This document shows positions 55,794-64,000 of a stretch of DNA of 64,000 nucleotides, piece by piece. A program made the position numbers and the translations under genes. Source of the DNA: Talinum fruticosum (Eukaryota; Streptophyta; Magnoliopsida; Caryophyllales; Talinaceae); NCBI GenBank assembly GCA_021018815.1, contig JAITYX010000054.1:3906001-3970000 (forward strand), written 5' to 3'. Each line of letters starts with the position of its first letter. The stretch's first letter is position 1. The notes under the pieces are model-generated. The model did no database searches and was not told where the DNA came from. It saw only the letters and a program-made list of their open reading frames with translations.

Positions 55794-57676
55794 TGGTATG
55801 TGGATAACAATGGTAAGGAACATCCGACTAAGTTTGATGCAAGGTCGGATGAAGGTATATTTCGGGTTATTCATCTCATAGTAAGGCTTATAGAATGTTT
55901 AACAAGAGAACCAACAAAGTGAAAGAAAGTATCCACGTTGTTTTTGATAAGATTGATCATGGCGGGATAAGTGAATCCACTTTCTCAAATCTCAAGCTCA
56001 ACCGAGACGAAGATGATATTGTTGAAGCGAGCTCGGAATATATCAAAACAAAGGAAGTGACGTAACTCAGAATTAGCTAGCTCAAAAAGAACAAACGCAG
56101 CATAAGCCGGTTCAAGAGCCAACTAAGACTATCGAAGGACAAGCTGAAGTTGTTCAACAAATTAAAGAACAGAACATTCAACCAAAAACATGGTGAACCG
56201 GAGGACGGATAGATCTTTCAAATATGCAACCAGTCACCCACCTAAGAATATTCTTTCCGATATAAATAGTGAGGTCAGAACTCATTCTTCTTTGTAAACT
56301 CTATGTGCATTTTCAGCATTCATTTCATTAATTGAACCTAAAAATATGCTAAAAGCCGTACTTGAACCTAAACGGGTTGACCCCATGCTAAAAGAATTAA
56401 CTTAATTTGAAAGAAATAACTTTTGGACTCTAAACAAATGACCTTCTTACCACCCAGCAATAGGAACCAAATGAGTTTTCAAGAACAAACTGGATAAGGG
56501 ACAGTTGGTAGTCGGAAAATAAGCCGATTAGTTGCTTAAGGTTATAACCAAGAAGACGGAATTGATTGTGGGTAAACCTTTTCACCTATTGCTAGGATTG
56601 AGACAGTCATAATTTTCTTAGCATTTGCATCTAGCATGAACATTAAGCTTTATCAAATGGATGTTACGTGTGCATTTCTCAATTGTTACAATCATGAAGA
56701 AGTTTATGTTAAGCAAACCCGAGGATTTCAAAACTCAATTTCCAAATCATGTTTTCAAATTGCAAAAAGCTTTGTATGGTCCGAAACAAGCTCCCAGAGC
56801 TTGGTATGAAAGACTAAGTAGTTTTTTAGTTGAAAATGACTTCAAAAGAGGTCTTATTGATAAAACTCTTTTTATAAAAACTAAGGGGAATGAGTTTCTT
56901 ATCATTTAGATTTATGTTGATGACATCATTTTTAGAGCTACTAATGAAACTCTATGCAAAGAGTTTTCTGAATTAATGAGACAGGAGTTCTCAATGAGCA
57001 TGATGGGCCAACTCAATATCTTCCTTGGACTATAATTCAAGTCTTGCTTGATTTAGGACAACTGCTATGTTCATCAATCAAAATACACCAAGGAATTATT
57101 GAAAGAGTACAAGCTACATGATGTGACATATACAGCAACACCAATGAGTAGCGAGTACAAAACTAGACTCGGATGAGAAAGGTAAAGCTACAGAGGTATG
57201 ATTGGCTCTCTTTATCTCACATGTAGTAGGCGAGATGTCATGTTATGTATCCGCCTTTATGCAAGATTCCAAGCAATCACATCTCACTACGATTAATAGA
57301 ATATTTAGATATCTTGTAGGGACTTAGACACTTGGTCTATGGTATTCAAAGGACTTAGATCTCACCCTCACTCAATACTCAAATGCTGATTATGTTGGAT
57401 ACAAAGTTGTTAGAAAGGAGCATACCGATTTTTGGGTCAATCTCTTGACATTTATAGAAGCAAAACACAAATTCCTCTATCAACTGCTGAGGTTGAGTAC
57501 ATAGCAGTTGGAGCTTGCTATGCTAAGATTCTCTGCATCAAGCAAGACTTGAATGATCTAGGATTGAACTTGAGTTTATTCCTCCAAAATTTCAATTAAC
57601 TTACATGTTCACCAAACCTCCGAGTGAAGATCAATTTTATTTTATTAGGAATGAACTTGGTATGTTAATTGCATGA
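55794..57676 (+). pseudogene. copia-I pol: integrase end, RT, RNase H
   Basis: Linker words KVKESIHVVFDKIDHG (55915-55970) and a GRTDRSFKYAT-like block. RT (56330-57040): YQMDVTCAFLN, FPNHVFKLQKALYGPKQAPRA (56661-56909) and IYVDDIIF preceded by a stop. RNase H: LSTAEVEYIAVGACYAK and KFQLTYMFTKPPSED (LADIFTKPL decayed), with the stop at 57674-57676. Stops and frame changes throughout, but the only plus-strand copy with RT in single-unit form. Confidence 0.87.
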
Positions 57677-58065
57677 TTATTTGATTTATTGCATGAGTTA
57701 TTGTGTTTATTGTTATCTTCTTTCCGAGTGAATAACAATTGGATTAGTTGAATGAAGATGAGACCGAGCTATGAGTTATTAGTTTCCTGAGTGTGTTCTA
57801 AGTCATTTAGACACATCACCGAGTCGGACTCGGATTATAAGAAATGGACATCAAAATTCGGGATTATATGTACATCAATGAAGAATCTCCGAAATGTTTT
57901 CGAAAATTCTTTTTCTCTCTCGGCACGAGAACAGATCTGGAAAACTAGTCGTTAGAGGGAAGTAGTTTAGAAGCTAGTGGTTACACAATGGAATACTCAA
58001 CGGTCTGCTAGCCATTGCTTTGACGATCGAGTTAGAATGGCTTTCATTTCATGAAAGCTAGTGTT

Positions 58066-58075
58066 CTATAAATGG
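58066..58075 (+). promoter_or_regulatory. TATA-like box ahead of copia-I aORF
   Basis: CTATAAATGG, one base from the copia-B/K box, with CTCTCTCTCGCTCG near 58151-58166 and the aORF start position at 58224. Confidence 0.5.
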
Positions 58076-58223
58076 AACTGCTTCATTTTCATTAGCTACT
58101 TTCCTATTTCTTGCTCTCACTCTCTCATACTTTGCTCTTTCTCGCATGCTCAACTCTCTCTCGCTCGTTCATCTGCTCACCTCAATCTCTTTCTTTTAAT
58201 CCCTCTCACTCTTTTTCTCAATT

Positions 58224-59340
58224 ACGCCTAAGAGAGGTTCACCATAGAAGGAGGTTCAACCACAAAGAAGGCTTGAACCAAATCTACTTGCTCCGAGATC
58301 CCTAAACGGATTCAACTAAGGCCAAAGCCCCTTGCCTAGGAATATCCAAAACTCATCGTGGCTCAAGCACTTTTTCATTGATGAGAAATTCTTCTCCTCC
58401 ATCACTTTCCCATGGGTCAAATCCACCATCAAAACAAGTACTTTCAAGTAATTGTGTTTCTCCGACTAATCTATCCGGAACTCGTCACCGAGTTCATGCT
58501 CACATGATAGCAAGAGATAATGCCATCTCTTTTGTCATTTAAGGCAAGGTAATTCGTATCAATATTAATCTCTTTCACAATCTCATCAAAGCGAAGTGTC
58601 TTTTCCTTAACTCCAACCCCATTCTATTCAATGAAGTCGCTGATGACTCCTTTGATAATTATGCTAAAGAATTTCCTAACTCTAGAAAGAATTTTTCTAT
58701 GACTCGGATGACTTCGAAGTAAGACTTTTTGCTTCATCTTGATGCGGACTTTCTTTTCCTACTATCCATCAAAAGAGAACCCAAACAGCAATGTTCTTAA
58801 GGTTCTCCAATATCCTTGAAGGGTATGAGGTTGACCTTTTCCCTTTCATTCTAGAATAGATTCCTTCTATTCCTTCTAACTAGAAGAAGCCTCCTTATCC
58901 TTTTCGAGCTTTTCTTTCGGTTGTTTTTGCTTAATTCGAGGTGGATCTCCCTTCTAATTCAAAAAGTTTTTAGCCTGCTCGCTTGTATAGGCCGAGGTGA
59001 AATTATTATCGTAGGCTACCGGGAAATACAAGCTAGTGTTTGGGTTCACACTTCGAACTTGCTCCTCCTCCTCCTCTACACACTCAAAAAGATTTTGAGA
59101 CTCCTTGTGTCACTACTTGGACCTTCATCCTCCTAGCGTGCCCCTTCACTTGACTTACTTAAAAAGATCACAACTCGGTTTGTTGCTCGGCCAAAGAGTT
59201 GCGAGTTAACTCTAGGACCCTTCCAAGCTTTTCCGCCTATTTTCACTCGGTTCCAGAGCAAGGCTCGGACTCATATTGATCGGAGTCAAGCCTTAGTTAT
59301 TGAACTCTAACAGGTGATCAAGCGTTAAGAAGATAAGATT
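58224..59340 (+). pseudogene. copia-I extra ORF (aORF), start codon lost, 3' truncated
   Basis: The start position reads ACG (58224-58226) followed by CCTAAGAGAGGT, so MPKRG has lost its ATG. Conserved FIDEKFFSSITFPWVKSTI and EGYEVDLFP-like words follow in shifted frames. The C-terminal Lys/Glu-rich part is absent because the sequence ends at the junction with copia-J. Confidence 0.65.
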
Positions 59341-59934
59341 CTAGACTCGTTTATGTACAATAGAGAGAAAAAGAATTTTCGAAAACATTTCGGAGATTCT
59401 TCATTTATCTACATATAATCTAAGAATTTTGATGTCCATTTCTTATAATCCGAATCGACTCAGTGATGTGTCTAAGTGACTCGGAACACACTCGGAAAAC
59501 TAATAAGTTATAGCTCGGTCTCATCTTGGTTCAACTAATCCATTCGTTATTAACTTAAAAGCATATACCAATAAACACAATAACTCATGCAATAAATCAA
59601 ATAATCATGCAATTAACATGCAAAGTTCATTCCTAATAAAATAAAACCGATCTTCACTCGGAGGTTTGGTGAAAATATCAATTAATTGAAATTTTGTAGG
59701 AATAAACTCAAGTTCAATATCACCTTTCTCCTAATGGTCTCTTAGAAAATGATACCCGACCTTCATGTGTTTCATTTTTTAATGATGTACTTGGATTCTT
59801 GGTGATGCTGATTGCACATTGATTATCACACTTGATTATGACAGATGTGAATAACAATCCTAGATCCTTCAAGTCTTGCTTGATTTAGAGAATCTTAGCA
59901 TAGCAAGCTCCAGCTGCTATGTACTCGACCTCCA
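59341..59934 (-). mobile_element. copia-J: inverted fragment of leader and RNase H
   Basis: Reverse orientation. The leader is at 59341-59604, with the pol stop at 59605-59607 (MLIA, stop). RNase H then runs upstream: EDRFYFIRNE-like, FTKPPSED, EFIPTKFQL-like and AEVEYIAAGA at its right end. It is nearly identical to copia-I 57470-57930, giving an inverted repeat. Confidence 0.82.
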
Positions 59935-59978
59935 ATCGAAGGACAAACCGAAGATGTTCGACAAATCGAAGAATAGAC
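59935..59978 (+). other. 44-bp plus-oriented copS linker piece holding the copia-K target site
   Basis: AATCGAAGGACAAACCGAAG and following bases match the linker at 52548-52590. It is opposite in orientation to copia-J on its left. TAGAC (59974-59978) is the expected left target duplication of copia-K. Confidence 0.65.
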
Positions 59979-61576
59979 TGAAAGTTTGCTCAAGGAGACG
60001 CAAAGTCACCCTAAAGGGGGTGAATAGGGTGATGAAAGATTTTTCTGAAAAATCAAACTCTTTTGATTAAAGGATAGACGTAAGCGATTCCGAGGCTACA
60101 ATAGGGTCGGAAAAGTATGAACTCGGAATGAAGATGCGAGATAGAACTAAAGCTTTAAGACAGATCCGAGTCTATAATTAACTTTGAAAGTGAAGACATA
60201 GAAAATACGTGGAAACCCTCCCGGGGCAGAAAACCACGAACCATGCTAATCCAAGCACGAAGTGGAATCCACTATTTTGAGTCCACAAAATACGATAGAT
60301 CGATCGACCCCGAGTTGCTCCCTTAGACAACTCTTTACAAGTTTTTCCTAGACTCGAAATTTCCTTATCTCGATCTAGTACTTCCTAGCTGAGATAAGCC
60401 TTACAGCTAGGGACAAGCTGAGCTGAGTTAACCCTTACAGCTTAGTCAAGGGACCTTACTTCGAGAGTAAGAAAGAAAGTGTTTATAGTCGAGTACAAGA
60501 CCTTACAACTCGGAATATAATGAATTACAGAGTGGGAGTTGTAAGTAGAAGATTGAGAATGAATACAATGACTATTGCTTAATTAAGTGTATTGACAATA
60601 TGTTCGGCAATCTTCAAGTCTTGAGAGTTGGCTTCTACATATAAATGACCAGGCGGAATAGCCGTTATCTCCATCGTCTGACTGGAAGTCCTTTGTGACC
60701 GTTGTGTAGGATTTTCCGAGTCATTCGGAAAATGTCCTTTGAGATATGAACGTTGGGCAATGGTCCTTGACTCTTTTGGAAGTCCCAAAACTACTAGCGG
60801 TGTCTTGAAAGATAAGGTGGAAACCACCGTTTAGCTTGGTGTTGCAGATTTCCAGTTTTGGAAACAGACGGCCACGACACGGTCTTCTCGGGCTAGGTCG
60901 GAGGTCAAAAAGCCTTGTCTACTCGGTGATTTGATGTTTTGAAGCCGGTTACTTTTGTATTTCAAATATAAGATAACCTCGTTTGAATCACCTACAAAAG
61001 TAAATCAATTTGGTTCTCAAAGTATAAAATACTTTGGTCCAAGATTAGACACGAGATAATAATATGATTAAGATAATTGAGTGACTAATTATCCGAGTCG
61101 GAAAAGGAATGGAATTTTCTGAGTCTAATATCCATGAAACTCAAAATTCCATCTCGAGTTAGTATAGGCAAGAATCAAGTTGAATAAGGAATAACAGAGT
61201 GAATAAACTTGATCTAGACTAAGCATGGTTCGGATTAGAAGCGCCGACTATAACAGAATAACACCTGTAATATGAAGTCGGACTCGAGTGTGGTTATGCG
61301 AATACTAGTCATTTGAACATGCGATAATTCTAAGCGATGAGAGACTCGGAACTAGGTGTACAATAGTAAGTACGAGATATGCTTTCCGAGTCTCACGGAG
61401 ACAAGCACAAATACATGAAATAAATGTTATATCACTTAGAGGAAATACTATATCACTCAGAAAAGTTTCTAAGGTACAAAGAATGACTTGGAATCAAAAC
61501 TCTATAAATGAGATAGTCTTATACCTGATTCCTTTGATAGAACTCATAAATGTGCGGAGTAACGTCCGAGTCTTCA
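59979..61576 (-). repeat. copia-K 3' LTR (1598 bp)
   Basis: TGAAAGTTTGCTC to GAGTCTTCA. Contains TTTCCGAGTCATTCGGAAA (within 60712-60732) and CAAAGTATAAAATACTTTG (61018-61036). The TATA position near 60636-60646 has decayed. Confidence 0.9.
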
Positions 61577-61588
61577 ATCTCCCCTTTT
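61577..61588 (-). promoter_or_regulatory. Polypurine tract of copia-K
   Basis: AAAAGGGGAGAT in element sense (61577-61588), abutting the LTR. Confidence 0.85.
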
Positions 61589-61869
61589 GATGAAAGGCAT
61601 ACCATACTTAGACGAAACTGTGTTAGTGATATAGATCCGATTTTGTATACTTGCGCAGAAAATAAGACAAGTAAAGCAAGCTTAAAGTATCGGATCATAA
61701 AGAATAGATACTCAGTAATTATCAATGAAATGATGCTAACTTAGAAATGTTTGCATTAAACACTAAGCTCGAGAGAATTTGAAGAGAATGCATTAATTCA
61801 TTGAAGTTAAAGAAAGTACATATAGATATAGAGAGTGATAAACTCCCCTAAACAAGACAACAAATTTTT

Positions 61870-63659
61870 CTATCTATATTCTCCCCCTTGCCTTTCAGCA
61901 GAAAATAAAAAATGGGAAGAATACAAGTAGTACATATTTGATGTCCGGACAAAAGGATAAGTAAAAGAAAACAAAATTCCGGGAAGAAGAAGAATCGCGA
62001 GACTTTGGAATTGTGACACGAGTGCATGGTGTCCGCCTAAGAGGGAGAGGGGTTGTCCGAGTAAAAGAGGAAGGACGAGTGGTCCGCCGGCGCCGATATG
62101 ATCTTGTCGATGTGCTTGAGCGTGGCGAGAGGGGACGAGGATCACCGTCGAGGGCTCGGCTCTAGTCGGGCTGACCCAAAGCGAGAGGATCCAGAGGTTC
62201 CTCCATGTGGGGCTCGGTAGGCGAAGGGGTCTGCTCGGTCCGACCCGCTGCAAGTTGGCCTTGTGCAGCTAGGTCTTCTAACCCACTCAGGCTAGCATGC
62301 GAGTCGAGTACTTCCAGTTGAGCTTGAGGAGCACTTTGACCCTCGCTTGTCCCTCCTTCTTCTTCTTTTTGTTCCTCCTCTTGCCTAGAAGGAGCTGTCT
62401 CGGCCACGAGCTCCTCGGCGTCTGCTTCTTCTTGGTCTTCGTCTCCGTCCTCCCCGCTATCCGAGGAGGTCTTGGCCGGGTTCGAGGACACTTCGGATGT
62501 GTCCGAGTCGCCATGGTCCTGAGCCGCCTTGGACCTTTTCTCCTGGAGGAGCTCGATCAACTCCTTCTGCTCCTTCACCAGGCCCTTCATCTCGATAAGT
62601 AGGTCCTGCTTGCTCTACGATTCGAGACCGAGCGGTCTTTTGGTTGATGGTCATAGGCTGGTAAATAGTCTTGAATGACCGGAGCATGTCCTTGAATTTC
62701 AAGGACACATAGTTGATTTTGTCCATGAAAGCGAGAGGACAAAATGGAGGAGAGAGACTTAGAGGCACCTAAGGTGGAAGCACCACCAGGTGGGGCGGGG
62801 AGAGAAAGGGGGCTTCTTTACGAGTCCGAGGTGGAGAAGGTGGCCTCGGCTACGAGTTATGCACCCGGACACCGGGTTGAGTTTCCTGGTATCCGTACCC
62901 CTGAAGTTCCTTTTGCCAACAACAACGGCAGCCTCGAAACAACATTTGGGTCCGAGGGAGAGGAACTTTAAATTGTTTGAATACAAGGGTGAGAAGAGCA
63001 CCGAAAGGAAGAGGGGTGTTCTTCTTGGATTGGAGTTGAGCTGGCACAATCGCCATTTGCTCGATTATTGAAGGAAAGAGGTCTACTTTGTAGCCCTCAA
63101 GAATGTCAAAAAGAGCTTTTAAATGCTTGGAGTTGGGGTTCTCCTTGCTAGAATGCTGAGAGAAGAAAGTTCTCATCGGCGAAAGCACAGAAGACGCGCT
63201 TATGACCTCAGCTGAGTCACGGAAAAGTTTTTGCGTGACTCGGGGAACTCTTTGCGTATTTTTCAAAGAAGTCGTCGGCGACTTGAGTGTAAGGAATGGG
63301 GTTGTTGTTCAAGAAAAGAGAGGAGACCTTGAATAAGCGATGAAGAAGGGAAGTGTTTATACGAACGGTTACTTTCAGAACCCCGGAGGTTAGAACACCT
63401 TCACGAGCTTGTAAGATGAGTGTAAAACTCATATACGAGTTCGGGGTAGATGAACTCGCTGAAACAAAGAAAGTTATAAACACCGGTGGTTTGGATGTGG
63501 GGCAACCACGAGAATTTGGTGGTTGAGAAGAACTTATCATCCAGCACAAGATCTTTGGGTAATGAGAGGTTTTGAGTTGGAAGAGCCTTCTCGGCTTTTT
63601 GTGAGGGGCTTCTTTGAGGAAGAGCCAAGAAAGTCGGGGTGAGAACCTCTTTTAGGCAT
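61870..63659 (-). pseudogene. copia-K extra ORF (aORF), most nearly complete minus copy
   Basis: Start ATG at 63657-63659 (MPKRGSHPDFLGSSSKKP), then a frame change. The conserved block is in the next frame: LVLDDKFFSTTKFSWLPH, TTGVYNFLCFSEFIYPELV and YEFYTHL (63401-63600). Next come EGVLTSGVLKVTVRINTSLLH (split EGVLTSGVLK / VTVRINTSLLH), IPYTQVADDFFEKYAKS (63217-63549), ILEGYKVDLFPSIIEQMAIVP and PLPFGALLTLVFKQFKVPL (62850-63266). The C-terminal part (62162-62590) has a short Leu/Glu helix (MKGLVKEQKELIELLQEK) followed by an acidic Glu/Asp/Ser-rich stretch and is strongly GC-rich. No signal peptide is convincing; a hydrophobic tail is frame-dependent. Function unknown; the end is approximate. 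Confidence 0.72.
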
Positions 63660-63840
63660 TTTGGATGAGAGAAAAGAAAAGTGAAACTTTGAGAGAGAGT
63701 AGAAGAGAGTAAGTCGACGAGAGTGAAAGAAAAAAGTAGAAGAAAGAGATGAGAGCGATCGAGCTTACTTGAGATGAGCTTCACGAAGCTTGAAAATGTC
63801 CGAAGTCACTGTAGAGAGCTTGTGCGCAAAGTTTTGATCG

Positions 63841-63902
63841 AGAGAGAGAGAGTAAATGAAATGTAAAGTAGTGAGATGAAGGAGAATAGGCGCTATTTAT
63901 AG
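63841..63902 (-). promoter_or_regulatory. TATA box and CT tract ahead of copia-K aORF
   Basis: CTATAAATAG (63893-63902) and (CT)6 (63841-63852) in element sense, about 235 bases upstream of the aORF ATG. Identical box to copia-B. Confidence 0.6.
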
Positions 63903-64000
63903 AAAAATAATCATCCTTCAATATCCATTCGACTCGGCTCTTTCATCGGTCACCTCGAGGCCGGTGTGACGGTTCTCTTCTTAACGGTTAAAATTCTAGC

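Larger units (their letters stand above)
55794..59340 (+). mobile_element. copia-I (copS): integrase end to aORF, both ends broken
   Basis: Starts inside the integrase C-terminus, runs through linker, RT, RNase H, leader and part of the aORF, and stops at about 59340 against inverted copia-J. It is very similar to copia-H in the linker, leader and aORF. Confidence 0.85.
59979..64000 (-). mobile_element. copia-K (copS), 3' half, continues past window
   Basis: 3' LTR, polypurine tract, aORF and part of the post-pol leader, all minus. It is closest to copia-A in aORF and LTR sequence. RNase H and the rest should lie right of the window, ending with a TAGAC target duplication. Confidence 0.88.

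Noticed and set aside
62162..62590. Acidic 142-codon frame as a captured host gene
   Set aside because: Its GC content is unlike the surroundings, but the same stretch occurs at the same place in copia-A, so it belongs to the element.

Overview
This is nuclear plant DNA made almost entirely of nested, broken transposable elements. I see no intact host gene, no tRNA or rRNA gene and no CRISPR array. A flowering-plant origin is inferred from four things: CACTA TNP2 remains, a Ty3/gypsy pol with two RNase H domains (Tat type), hAT-like and CACTA-like non-autonomous elements, and at least nine pieces of one Ty1/copia family with SIRE/Maximus-like features. No reading frame runs beyond 237 codons, so every coding region is called a pseudogene. 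The species cannot be named from the sequence.

The copia family, called copS here, has this layout: LTR (about 1.42-1.75 kb, TGAAGACTC...TTCA), a primer site resembling the initiator-tRNA-Met site, gag (UBN2-type domain, CCHC knuckle, coiled coil, basic tail), protease, GAG-pre-integrase, integrase, a linker with TRNE-type repeats, RT, RNase H, a TATA-bearing leader, an extra ORF (aORF) starting MPKRG/MPKKG/MPRKG, a polypurine tract, and the LTR.

Left to right: 1-2827 is the end of a CACTA element with a dead TNP2 gene (minus). 2828-3987 is mostly unassigned. 3988-5981 is a Tat gypsy pol fragment (minus). 5982-22817 is copia-B (minus), which lost its 3' end and its RT and is split by copia-A (8498-19392, complete ends, target duplication AAGGT). 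22818-26757 holds copia-C pol (minus), cut by a hAT-like element, an unknown 1-kb insert and pieces of a TGTAACACC repeat (repeat R). 26758-35076 is copia-D (plus), with a 2.8-kb repeat R copy inside pol. 35077-37460 holds two copies of one CACTA-type MITE around the gag-to-integrase piece copia-E. 37461-45897 is copia-F (plus), with the best-preserved aORF start and a 29-bp triplication in RT. 45898-47891 is a copia-G tail split by a solo LTR. 47892-55793 is copia-H (plus), without RT and RNase H. 55794-59340 is copia-I (plus). 59341-59934 is copia-J (minus), an inverted partner of copia-I. 59979-64000 is the 3' half of copia-K (minus), running off the window.

The most interesting signal is the aORF. 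It is co-oriented and lies downstream of pol. In several copies it is preceded by a TATA box and a CT-rich tract, as if it had its own promoter. Other useful signals are palindromes conserved upstream of the LTR TATA box, deletions with visible junction microhomology, and one MITE at the same gag site in two copies.
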